Shown: positions 22,580 through 34,300 of the stretch, piece after piece
Layout of the letters: the number at the start of each line of letters is the position of its first letter
Numbering within the stretch: the first letter of the stretch is position 1
Virus record (IMG/VR): IMGVR_UViG_3300022074_007082
Span: 1-60,316 of that record
Direction: 5' to 3' (one strand)
DNA from: a virus
DNA: 60,316 bases
The notes under the pieces: generated by a model
Databases searched by the model: none
Told to the model about the DNA's origin: nothing
The model's input: only the letters and a program-made list of their open reading frames with translations
Program-made: the position numbers and the translations under genes

Positions 22580-24332
22580 TCCAGTTAAGGACAAAACGCC
22601 GCCACCAAAAATGAGGGAGCGTAGACTTCTAAATGTTGGATTTGGAGTATTAAATCCTTTAGGGGAATCTCTGTCTGGAAAAAACTTCACACCACATAAT
22701 GTATCCTCTCTCGACGCAGTTAGAAAGTCAACGGTAGATCATTTTTCCGAGCACTTGCTTCAAAAGTCTGGTCATTTCGTGGGCATTGTTCTCAGGGTAG
22801 ATGGATCCATCAAAGACGGAGCCGTCGATCCTAGCCACTGGTCGACGTCCACCAGTTTGTTGGTAAAAAAGGGAGACGAAACTTCAATACCAGATCTCCT
22901 GCAAGTCAGAGTAAGAATCCCTGAATTACACTCCCACTTGCCTGTTCCTGAGTGGTTGCCCCACCCCGAAGCTGGGGGCACTCACGCTGACAAAGCTCAT
23001 GAGATAATAAATATGTATCCTAGTTTTGTGGCTGCCTCTGAGCTTTTAACCCAAAGAGGAGAACCAGAAAGAGGTTCCTTGGTGTGGGTTGATTTTCAAA
23101 ACAGAGCAAACTATTCAGGACCAACTTATTATGATAAAGTTCAGGATATAACTACTTTTGGAACCGGCGAGGAAGAAGGTTCTGCCTCGGAAGAAGATCT
23201 TACATTATCCGAAAGGTTGGATGAAGGGGATTACGTTCCTGAATATGTTGAAGGAACTACCACAGTGGTCTTGAGTCGCGGTCACCCAATCATAAAAAAA
23301 GTATACAGAAATGAAAAAGGAGAATTGAATAAAAGTGCGACTTATGCTCCAAAAAATCAGAGAGAAAATAGGGTGAGATATTTTGCTTACGGAGATCTTA
23401 AATCAACCCCCGGCGCAAAAAATAATCTTGTTGAAGTTCCTGAAAATATGCGTACCAAAAAATTGCAAGTCCATACTTTGCTTCTCGATAGGCTGTTGGC
23501 TTTGAATGAGTTGTGGGCAGAATATTATGAGAAAAATGGATTAGGTAGCAAGACGATACCTTCCGGGGCTCCGGGAGCCGGAAAGCCTTATACAAATACT
23601 TTAAAAGTTACATCAGCTTATAGGAAAAAAGAATATTCTTTTGCTATAGGGGACCCTAGGATAAACGATTTACATTGTCCCGGACTTAAAAAGTATTGCA
23701 GAGATGCGCGAGACCCAAGTAAGGGAATTGGGGGAAGAAAAGCAATGGGATATAAATCTTGTAGATCCGCCCGCAGCGCTGTTGCATTTATGTCTCCCCA
23801 TATGACTGGTCTTTGTGTGGATTTCGGCAATAATGGTATTTCCACAAATGGCAAAAAAAAGTCGGGTATGAGAAAGTCAGAGGCTTATAAGTTTTTATTA
23901 AATTATGCTTGGCTGTTTGGTCTTTATCCCTATAGTGCTGAAACTTGGCACTTTGAATTACAAATGCCTAGAGAAAGTTGGTTTAGTGGATATGAATTTG
24001 CTTCTGGGCTGGATTCTGCGGATCGTGTAAGAGTGGCTGAATTAGAAGAGGGGGCTACTTCATCCCCCTCGGAAGATGCAACATCAATGGACAAATTGAT
24101 AGAAGTCGGAGGCTTAAAGGGAGAAGAGTGGGACTGGCTAGCAGGAAAAGAGTTTGAATATGCCGTGTGGGTTGAAGAGTCTGTCGATTATTATGACACC
24201 CTTACAGGACCGAAGGTCTTCACCAGCAGCAAAGACAAGTTCACGGTAGGCTATAGAGACTCGATTCCCGGAAAAGAATACTTTATCACTTCTAATCTGG
24301 CAATCAAATATTTAAATCCCCCAACTTCTTAA
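22572..24332 (+). CDS. Virion protein with M15 (VanY-like) peptidoglycan peptidase domain
   Basis: The 586-residue protein has a metallopeptidase domain in its middle. HMTGLCVD (His410 to Asp417) matches the HxxGxAxD zinc motif of the M15 D-Ala-D-Ala carboxypeptidase / L-Ala-D-Glu endopeptidase family. SAETWHFEL supplies Glu457 and the third zinc ligand His460. An upstream SAYRKKEYSF segment (about residue 345) is the usual SAYR start of the domain. About 300 N-terminal residues and a 100-residue C-terminal part are unrecognised and probably attach it to the baseplate. The likely job is local cell-wall cutting during DNA entry; release lysis is less likely because the gene is within the tail block. 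It starts by an 8 nt overlap. Confidence 0.82.
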   Translation: MVDPVKDKTPPPKMRERRLLNVGFGVLNPLGESLSGKNFTPHNVSSLDAVRKSTVDHFSEHLLQKSGHFVGIVLRVDGSIKDGAVDPSHWSTSTSLLVKKGDETSIPDLLQVRVRIPELHSHLPVPEWLPHPEAGGTHADKAHEIINMYPSFVAASELLTQRGEPERGSLVWVDFQNRANYSGPTYYDKVQDITTFGTGEEEGSASEEDLTLSERLDEGDYVPEYVEGTTTVVLSRGHPIIKKVYRNEKGELNKSATYAPKNQRENRVRYFAYGDLKSTPGAKNNLVEVPENMRTKKLQVHTLLLDRLLALNELWAEYYEKNGLGSKTIPSGAPGAGKPYTNTLKVTSAYRKKEYSFAIGDPRINDLHCPGLKKYCRDARDPSKGIGGRKAMGYKSCRSARSAVAFMSPHMTGLCVDFGNNGISTNGKKKSGMRKSEAYKFLLNYAWLFGLYPYSAETWHFELQMPRESWFSGYEFASGLDSADRVRVAELEEGATSSPSEDATSMDKLIEVGGLKGEEWDWLAGKEFEYAVWVEESVDYYDTLTGPKVFTSSKDKFTVGYRDSIPGKEYFITSNLAIKYLNPPTS

Positions 24333-24349
24333 TAAAATGGTGAATAAGT

Positions 24350-25372
24350 ATGAGTAGTGTAATAGAAAAAAGTCATTTAGAGAATTTATCAAAGAGCTTA
24401 AAAAAAGCTCTAGATCAAAATCAGAGCAGCACAAATCCTGTTACTAGGTCACAATTCTTGGGATATGGTAACGGTAAGAAAATAGAACCTATCCCAAACT
24501 ACGTACAGGCTGAATGTGAAACTGTCTATAAGGGAGCAAACAATTCTTGGATCACTCTAGGGAGAGATAGACCTGCTAGTTTAGCTTCCGGCTATGGTGG
24601 ATCTGGGGACTCTCATGCTGGAGCTATTGATATCTGCGTTGGTCGCGCTGCTAGATCTGCTAGGGCTGTAAATGAAACCTCCTTAACAACTGACGATGAA
24701 ATCATCACTGGTCTTTTGGAAACAGGAACAGTACCCAGTACACGTTTGCAAGTTCATAACGACTTTAAATCAGATGCAGCCAGAATATATATAAGCCAAA
24801 AAACAAATGTTGATGATAATTTTGGTATTGTACCGGGACTTCAAGGAAGTGCTTTTCCAAGATCAGCAATCGCTTTAAAATCTGACTTAGTTAGAATTAT
24901 TGCAAGAGAGAATATTAAACTTGTTACAAGAACCGACGACACTAATTCCCAAGGAGGATCGGTCACTGCTGTTGGTGGTATTGATTTGATCGCCGGTAAT
25001 GATGATTCAGACTTGCAGCCACTAGTAAAAGGCAATAATCTAGTTGAACTTTTGGAGTATATGTTGGAGGATATTAGGATCTTGGCTAGCACAGTTTTTG
25101 ATTTAGCCTTGGCACAACAAACATACGAATTAATTCTTACGGCGCACACTCATCCTGTATTGCCCGGAGGAGATCCAATAACTGCTCCTTCAATTGGCGC
25201 AGCCCCATCAGTAACTGTTGGAATCGGCACAGCAGCAAAATCTATTAAGTCACTAATTACATCATATCCTGATCTTGTGATTACTAATATTAATAGTTTA
25301 TTAGAAGATTTAGAATACTTAAAAGGATTCGGCGGAAAGCATATACTTAGTAAGAAGAACAATACTAATTAA
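24350..25372 (+). CDS. Baseplate spike/hub-like virion structural protein
   Basis: The 340-residue protein contains an ARIYISQKTNVDDNF segment, SAIALKSDLVRIIARENIKLV, a glycine-rich beta region and TAHTHPVLPGG near residue 252. The pattern of beta-strand repeats followed by a helical C-terminus is like virion structural proteins of T4-like cyanophages placed beside the tail lysozyme region. HTHP.L.GG is a metal-binding-like loop also seen at the tips of baseplate spikes. No signal peptide is present. It lies between the M15 peptidase gene and the giant structural gene, with a weak ribosome binding site. A baseplate or spike role is inferred from position and similarity; the exact T4 equivalent is not clear. 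Confidence 0.65.
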   Translation: MSSVIEKSHLENLSKSLKKALDQNQSSTNPVTRSQFLGYGNGKKIEPIPNYVQAECETVYKGANNSWITLGRDRPASLASGYGGSGDSHAGAIDICVGRAARSARAVNETSLTTDDEIITGLLETGTVPSTRLQVHNDFKSDAARIYISQKTNVDDNFGIVPGLQGSAFPRSAIALKSDLVRIIARENIKLVTRTDDTNSQGGSVTAVGGIDLIAGNDDSDLQPLVKGNNLVELLEYMLEDIRILASTVFDLALAQQTYELILTAHTHPVLPGGDPITAPSIGAAPSVTVGIGTAAKSIKSLITSYPDLVITNINSLLEDLEYLKGFGGKHILSKKNNTN

Positions 25373-25386
25373 TTAACGGTGTAACA

Positions 25387-28300
25387 ATGTCATTAGCTCA
25401 AAGCGCATATTTTAAAGCAAAACCAAAGCAAAATGTGAAGGTAAAAGCAATTGCTTCTATTGAGCTTCCCTTTTACGAAGGTTCTGCAAAGGGTGATTAT
25501 TATGCCGCAAATTCAATCCCTAGTAATGGCGTCCCGAGAAAATTAACTAAAAACGGAGTCCTTTATAGCGACGGTGCATCATCCCCCGTAAATACAACTT
25601 CTTGGATGAACCCCAGTTCAGAATATGGATTCAGGACCCCCGAGGAGCAATATGTATATCGTTACGGCACTGAATATTCAGGCAATAATATAGCTGGAGA
25701 CGCAAGTAGCAATAAGGTTTCCTTCGAGGCAATATATTGTGAGTGGGATAAATATAAATTTTCAAACTTTGTTATCGAATCCTTGGTCGGAAAGGCTCTG
25801 ACACAAGCAATCGCATACAACTATTTTGGTTATCCAATCTCAAATGTTAGCAGAAGAATCGATTTAGATTACGATAATGAGCAAGACATTGCGTGGGGAT
25901 TCGGAAGGATGCCCAATTTAGGTTCGGCAGACCCCCTAGAGCCAGTTCCTGTAGAAGATATGAACATGAATGCCGGATCTATCGGCGGCTTCATTACTCT
26001 AAGGAATAACGGGGCAGACATTTCAGCCGCACTTACAGGCATAAATCCCGTCACTGTCGCCAATGATATTACAATTCTAGATGAAAATACAAACGATGAT
26101 GTTTACTCTAGATATGTAAAGATGCTAGGAGCATACAGAAAGGGCGGCACCACATTTGTTAAAGCAGATGAATTTGTTCAATACTATACAAATTCGCATA
26201 TTTTTGAAATTAGAGATTATCCAGTTAATCAGCCGTCATTGTTCGGAACTCCCCCTGTTTTCGGAGGAAAAAACAACTCAGGTACAAAAGAAAACAACCC
26301 CTCTTTAGGTGAGCATGAAGATTTTGAGAGTGGGAGATCTCCAGATGAAAATTACCTTTTTATTAAAAAATTAGATGCAGAAGGATCTCTAGGATTAATT
26401 TCAGTAGACTTGTCTGATTCTAGCACTTTAAAGTCTATACAGGATAAAGCTAGCGAAAAATATAACAACGTATATCAGCCAGTCGGCAAAACACAAGCGA
26501 GAATGTGGTATCCGAGTTTTCAAACCTCTCTGTCAAGCAGCCCTCTCTATGTGACAATGGGTGGATCAGATGGCATCAAAAGATCAGATTGGTATTTTGA
26601 TAGTGTAAATCTAACTCACGACAATCAATCACCGGATGGAGAGCCAGCATCACTTACAGAGGAGGAAGGCTATAACGCAAACTTTAAAACATCGAACTTG
26701 GTTTCTATGTTTAAGTTAGTGCCAGCAGGTATACCGCAAGAAGAAAGAGATAAGTTTGTAAAAAATCCTCACTTTACTCTCAACCACATATTGCCAAAGA
26801 TGATGGAATATGTAGCTAAAGTTGTTCCACAAAATCCAAGATTTGCTGGTCCAAAGCCTGCATCTGTAGAGCCGGGAGCAAAGACATTCAAGCCCTATCT
26901 TTCTTGGTTTGAAAGTGCGACAGTAAAAGAAGCGGATATTGAAACTAATGATGTTGATTCTTCAGAATTAGAAGAGGAAAACTATTATTCAGGCTGCTCT
27001 CCCATACAAGTTCATAGAGTAGTCTCAGGTAGTTTCTTTGAGTTTCAAACTGGAAGGAAGTACATAAACGCTCCATATTTGGCTAGAGACCCTAGACCAG
27101 AGGTGGTCTTAAACGGAGAATTGACCCCCAATTCAAAATATGAAAAATTAGGCACTCAAGAGAAGAGAGTTGCAAATGATAAATATAGCATCGGATATTT
27201 TAAGAAGTCCACAAGCCAGCCTCCGCAAGTAAACATAGATTATGCTTCTAAGTTTGGTCTCTGGAACAACGACTGGATCGGAGGCTATGCAGCGAAGTAT
27301 TATAAAAAAGACGGTACTTCTCAAAATGATTCGACTGTGCCACCAAATTCAGAGGGATATTCGACATTTACATCGGTGAGACCCGGCGGGTTCATGGTTT
27401 TGCCTAGAAATACTAGAACCATAAAATCAATGCTGAATTCCTTACCAACTCAGAACTTTTATGGTCTTGAAGCTATAGCCGAAGCTATTGATAACGGCGC
27501 TCAATCTTTTGAATTAACAAAATTGGCTTCCGATTTGTGGCTGTCATATCATTTTGCTACAAAGCCAAACGGAATGGGCTTCACTGATAACCTTCCCGCA
27601 TACTATTCAGATGCAATTAGGACGACTTTTGCAGACTGGGACAACGAAGCAAAATGGGTCGACCTGACTTTCACATTGAATACCTTATACGACCAGAAGG
27701 TGGTAAATGGCAGTGATATTCAGTATTTTCCTAGTCCAAGCATTGAGGATGTAGATCCTGCTGAACTTTATGGAAGCAAGTTTTCTTTGTTTAATGATGT
27801 AAAACCATTGTTGTTTTCTGCAAATAACACCAATTATATAAACAAGCAACAGGGCTATGCAGGACGTCCAAAAGTATCTACTGGCTTGCAAGATCCCGGT
27901 ATCCATTCATTCGATCAATTTTTAAATTCACAAAGCATCCAAGACGAGCGCGGCGCAAATGTCCCAGTAAAAGTCAGGAGAGTATCTCAATTAGAATTCC
28001 CGATATGGAATTGGAAAAGAGGCGGCGGAGAGGGCTGGGCTGATCTAGACAGCATTAATTGGCCATCTTTGATTGAAGATCCAGCAAATTCAAATTCCCC
28101 ATATGCAACGTCGGGGTTCAATACTTGGAAAAAGTACGTTGAGCAACAACCTGCATTACTAGAGCAGGCTAGAGAATGTGTCCCTAATTGGGTCAAGTCT
28201 TTAAGGATATATCCAACAGTTAAAGAAGACGCTTTAAAATATGGATTTATACCAAATACTTTACCGATCACTAAGCAAAAGATAATTTTTAAAAGTGAGT

Positions 28301-31300
28301 GGGACCTAGATGATGCAATCAAGAAGCTAGGAGAAGGTTCAGGTAACGGAAACATATTTGAAGATTATTTCTGGAGTTTTGAAGATCAATTTTCAAACAA
28401 TAGCTTGGAAAATATGGATTTAGCTTCCCAGCAACAAGATTATCTAGCTCAAGCATACAGTTCAGACATAACCAGCCTTAAGAGTTATAAGTCTAGTGAT
28501 AATATAGAGGATGCATGTCACCCTTGGATGACTCTAAATTTCGAGATTGATAATAATATCAACAGTGATAAATATAGAACTGCTGTCGATAATCTTAACG
28601 TTACTTTGACCTATGCTGTTGAATTAGAAATAGATGAACCCAAATTAGTATTAGACTTAGTAAAAATGGGCATTGTTGGTCTAGCAGGGACTTCTGCTCA
28701 GTATGTAGAGTTGGGCATAGACTTGCAAGAATTGTTTGATACTGTTGGTGGGTCAAATACTCTTTATTCTGAAAGTTTATTAAGCGGTTACGAGGCTTAT
28801 AACGCATCGTCTAATCCAAACGCCGGATCGCCTGTTGACTTTGGAGCATTCCCTTCTGTACTCCATTCATCCGATATTTCTTTTGAAGCTCAAAAGGCAG
28901 CGTTGGAAGCGCAGCCGATTATTAATGAAAAGATTGCAGAAGCTAAAAAGAAATACCCAGAGATAGATAATCCAATCAACAGTTATATCTGGCTCAAAGA
29001 TTCTTCTAAGAAAACAGCAATATATTCAAAGCCATCAGCTAGATCTACGATCCTAGGATATGTAGATAATTTTACAACTGTAAGGGTTCTTAAGGAGTGG
29101 GTCAATGGTGTTGGTGATTTTAACAGAATTAGAATACTTGACGAAACTACAGGAGAAATGAACAAAAAGTTGGGATATGTTGCCCCTGAGATTCTAGAGC
29201 CTGCTGTTGAGGATTTCTTCTTTTCAACTGGGATATCCGATGGCAAAGGTGTGTTTGATAACGGATCTCCGAAATTATCTCTTAAGCAAACACAAATAAA
29301 AGATATGTCTGAAATGGCTCGTGCAGTTGTCCCTACATGGTGGAAACAAACTGAACCATATTATTACCTTCAAGACGGAGAATATTGGCATACTGTAGAG
29401 TTGTTTGGCGAAGACTGTGTTATTGATGATACCGACTTAGAAGCAAAAAAAGAAGTTGCAATGCAAATTGGGTTAAGACAGCTTTTCGACTTTTATGGAA
29501 AGAAATATACAGACTCAACAATAAATAAGTTTGCAAAAAGCTATTTGGCTGCAAGAATTGATGGTTATATATTAGATATGCGCCCCGGATCCAGTATTAA
29601 GTTTTTGCTTAAGGTGGGAGGAATCTATTTTAATGCCATACCAAACAAGAAAAGAAGCCTTAATTCACTAAAGAAAAATACTCCTTATAAAATAGGGTTA
29701 AATCAGCAGTTTTATGAAAACCACCTAGTGCAAGCGCTTTATGGTCTAAACAGGATTTATTTAGATATAGCAACATCTGAATACACCCTAAGAGGGATTA
29801 ACTTCATAAAAGAGATTGAACGTTTAGAGCAGGTCCCTCTTCTTCTCAAGAGGATGTTGGCTGTCAACAACGTCGATGTTACAACAAGCGAAGAAAATAC
29901 AATAGAATTGGGGTTTGATTATTCATTTAAGCTAATTTATATTTCTTATATAGAAAGATCTACTGGCAAAGAGAGGATATTAGATGTTGGATACGGCTAT
30001 TTTACTAGTCTGAATCCTATAAATAACCCAAACACCATGTCTCTCTTTTATAATCACAGAGCATTACGCAATCCGTTATTGAAGTGGAGAGATGCGGTAA
30101 ACAAATACTTTATCAATCCAAAGCCACAAATTATCAAAAAGAATACTCCGTCAAAAGCAGACCCGTCAGCCAATAACGTTTGCGGACCCTTAACTTACAA
30201 CCTCCCCGGCTGGAGGGACATACTGGGTCCAATTGCTGCGAATTTAGATAAGCAATTGGCACTAGATCCTAGATTTGATCTAGGGTCTTTTCAATTTAGT
30301 TTGTATAAATATTTGCCTCCGTGCCCCAAGCCACCATCTGGAGTTGGAGACACATTCCTATATGGTGAGTATGAAATTAATCAAGAAAAAGAATTTTTTA
30401 CTAATTTAGAAGCTTTGACACAAATTGAAAAAGCTTTTGATTTAGATAACGCCAAAGAATATGTGGGAGATTGGTTCTCATCAGCAGATGCAATTGATGA
30501 TATTAGGGCTAAAATATTTGATCTAGAAGACGTAGAAAAATATATGGGAAGTCTCTTTGGCACAAATATGTCTGAGATTATAACAAATATATACAGCAGA
30601 ATTTGTAAATGTTTTCTCGATATAGCAGGCATTGACACAGTTACATTGCCGAATCTGGAACTTGATGCAAATGCTGGCTCCATTGGTGCGAACTTAAATC
30701 CAAGCAATATATTAGATCCCAATACAGAAATAGGTCAAATACAAAACCCATCAGCAAGTGGAGTAAACCCTTTCAGTGATCCGGGTAAAGACTTCGACGC
30801 AGAAAACTTGTTCTGCTCCTTTTGTATAGAAATACCATCGTTCTTTCTTAGGTTGCCCACAACAAACATTATGGATGTGATTGTGGCAGCATTGAAGAAA
30901 TTATTAGAATTATTGCTAGCCCAATTAATATTGGCTCTTATTCAAGCACTGTTGGATATTTTGTTAACCTGTCCTGAGCTTTCTTGTCCTGAAGGCGAGA
31001 GAAACGTAAGAGATTATGGCGCAAATAATTTAGCTGATATTTTCACTGAAGACTCAACTGGAACACCAGTGCCAGCATTCTTTCAAGGGTGTGGTCTTAT
31101 AATAGACGACCAACAATTGACTGCTGACGAAGTTTTAGCTTTCATGGATACGATTTCCCGAAGATTGACATCGGGAGAGTGTCTGTCTTTGATAACAGGT
31201 GGAATCAACGATGCAATGATGAAGGTTGCGAAAGAAGAGATAGCAAAATATCCCGGCATACAAAACCAATTGGATAACGAAGCCAAGATAGAAGACTTTT

Positions 31301-34300
31301 TCGCTTGTGCTGGCATAGGTCTTCCGCCTGAAACTGTAGCCCAATTAGAAGATGACATATTAAATAAATATAAGGACCCAGAAGTGTGTTCAAATATTTT
31401 AAATGATGCAAAAGAAAAATTGGCTGAAAGATGTGGGGCTTCTGATTTACTAGACGCTTCCGTTGACAATGCTTTGAACTTTGATATCGATAAATATAAG
31501 AAGCTTGCAGATGCAATTAGAAAAAACCAAAACTTATCAAATGACATTCCATCCCTATTTGGTGACTGCTTTGGTAACCAAGGTGTGTTAAGTGGGTTAC
31601 CAAATCCAGCGTTGGATTTTGCGGTAGAACAATCTGTAGAGGCTATTGTTGAACCAGTTAGGAGAGCAATGAAAAGAGAATTGTTTAACTTGACAAAGCC
31701 AATATTGGACTTAAACAGTTCTAGCAGCAGCCCAATCGCAACTCAAGCTGCTTTAGTTAACCACAGCCCAAAGATAGCAGATATGAAGAGAAGCAATTCT
31801 ATGGCAAATGCAATAGAGCTTTGCAGCCTCCATTCAGGCTTGCCAGCGGCATCAACTGCAATGATCATCGCCCCCGGAGCAGGAATCCCAATTGCAATCG
31901 CCGCTTTATCTACATTCCCTAGTTTTACAGGAGACACTACTTTTAAGGATGTCGTATTTGGAGCAAACATAAAAGTTAACAAAAACTTGCAATTAGAAAG
32001 CGCAGATGAAACCCTGCCAATCGATGTAGTGTTGGCTGACTTGGGAGATAATATAATCATTCAAACACCTCAAGACTTAGATAATGAAGGGGCAACAGCT
32101 AGAATTACAGTCCCAATCAACGAAGCGACAGGGGAATCCATGCAGCTTCAGCTTCTTCCTGCGTCAACTGACGACGACGGAAATATTATATACACTGATA
32201 ACTATTCTCTAACTTTGACTGTCAAGGATACACTAGGGGTCGAGGGCTTGGACACAATCCAGCTAATTCCAAAAGACAATCAGTTGCCTGACCAACTGGT
32301 AAATCACTTACAAGACTATAGCGTTGACACTACATCAAAAAGCCCACCACAGGCACAGTATTTCGCAGAGCTTGTATTAAGTAATCTAGAAAAAGATTCA
32401 GGAAGTGATGGGCTGACAGAGGAATTTAGAACATTTCTAAAGGAAACCCTAGAGAATGATATATATTGGACTATCTGGAGAGCATCTTTAGATTATATGG
32501 CTGATTCTCTTGCAGATTGCGAACTATTAAGAGAATATGAGCTTAATAGGCAAGATGAATTCATTGGATTTAATCCGTTTCTTTTTATTCCGGGACTGGC
32601 TGTTGTAATAGGTCTTGCTGGTGCTACAACTTCCGTGGGTCAAGAGGAGGCAAATCTTTTTTACGGTGGTAAATTTTTAAGAAAAGAGATGACCAATCTA
32701 GATATGCAATCTTATGGCGATACAGACGGAATCATAAACATTGAAAAACTAAAGAAAACAATAAAAGACAACTATGATTTCTCCAGAGCACATGATCCAA
32801 ATTCAGAACAAATGGGTATGCCACATTATGCGATTTTGCAAGGATTAATGTCAGGCTTAATTCAGCTTTTTGTTGGAGAAATATTCGTTAGAGGTATTGT
32901 GCCACTTTCTAAGTTTCCCATCGATGTAATGACCTCTGAAGAATACACCGTAGAAATTATCTATAGAAATATGAGCGAATGGCTGAATACGGGCTCTCCC
33001 GAATTTAAAGTGAAGTTTGTTAAAATAATGAGAGAAATATTCAAGCCCTGCAATAGCAAAACAATCTTATTTGTGTCAGATACCCCAGACGATGAAACCG
33101 CAGGAATCCCCGGAACAGCTACTGGCTTTGAAAAGGACTATAGAATAGAAAGTTGGGAAGATGGTTTGAGGTTCTTAATTAGACAGGAGATGTATGGACC
33201 GGCAAAGTTTATTAAAAACAAACTCGCATCCTTTAAGACATCATCTGGAACCAGTATAGCTCCGGCAAACCCAGTTACTGCCATAACTTATGGAAAAATG
33301 CTGTCAGTTCCCGATGGGGCGTTCCAGAGAGAGCAGGACAACAACTCATTGTTCAGCGGTGAGAAGAAAGAAGCATTTAAAAATGGTAAGTTATTTTTAC
33401 AGTATTATTTTGAGGTTGTTGATTGGGAACCAGAAGACGAGCAATACAATGCTGCTGTCGCACAAAGAGACGAAAGCTTAAAGGGAATATTGAGCGAAGA
33501 CAACTTTGTAGAATTAATATCAAGGCTCTGTGGAATTCCAACTGGTTTTCCTCAAAACTACGAATCTAATAACGCTATCTTGACAAAATCACCAGAAGGA
33601 GATACTGCATCAGACGATCTTGATCTGCCTTTTAAAGATTTATTCAAGGAGATTAATTTTGGATTAAGAATGTGCTATGGAGCCATTCAAACAACACAGA
33701 CGGAAACTCCCGGCGGAAAGCCGATATTAGAAGATCAAAATCCAAAAATATCTAATTTTATTAATAAGATAAAAGAATTTGTAAACCTTGGCGACGGAGA
33801 GATATTATTTCTTAACGAAAATGAACAATCTCCATCCTTGACGCCACAATACGTTCCGGGTCCACAGGATGACATATTTAAATTTTCCAAATTAACTAAG
33901 TCATTGCTGTTGGCAGAAGATTTTAGAGGATTTGCCGAGTACGGCGTAGACACTCCCGAGTCTAATGCACTAGGCGCAACTTGGGAAGTGATTGATCCCC
34001 TATATACTGTTGTTCTGCCTTTGTTTACTCAAAAAGTTAGAATTGCTGGCGAAGGGTCTTACGAGGGAGGGTATCCCCTGTTCAATAGTAATACAGCTAC
34101 TTTGAATTACTTGGCAGACCAATTTAGGCTCTTCACTGCTAGCGCAGCCTCTGGCACTGGATATCCATCCAAGGTTATGAATAAGCTTAGTCTAGACTTC
34201 TTTACAAGCCCTGAATATGAAGGAATATTCAGGTATGCAATCCCCATTCCTAAAATGGCTTCCATGTTAACAGTACACAACGTCGCAATTGCAAGTAAGG

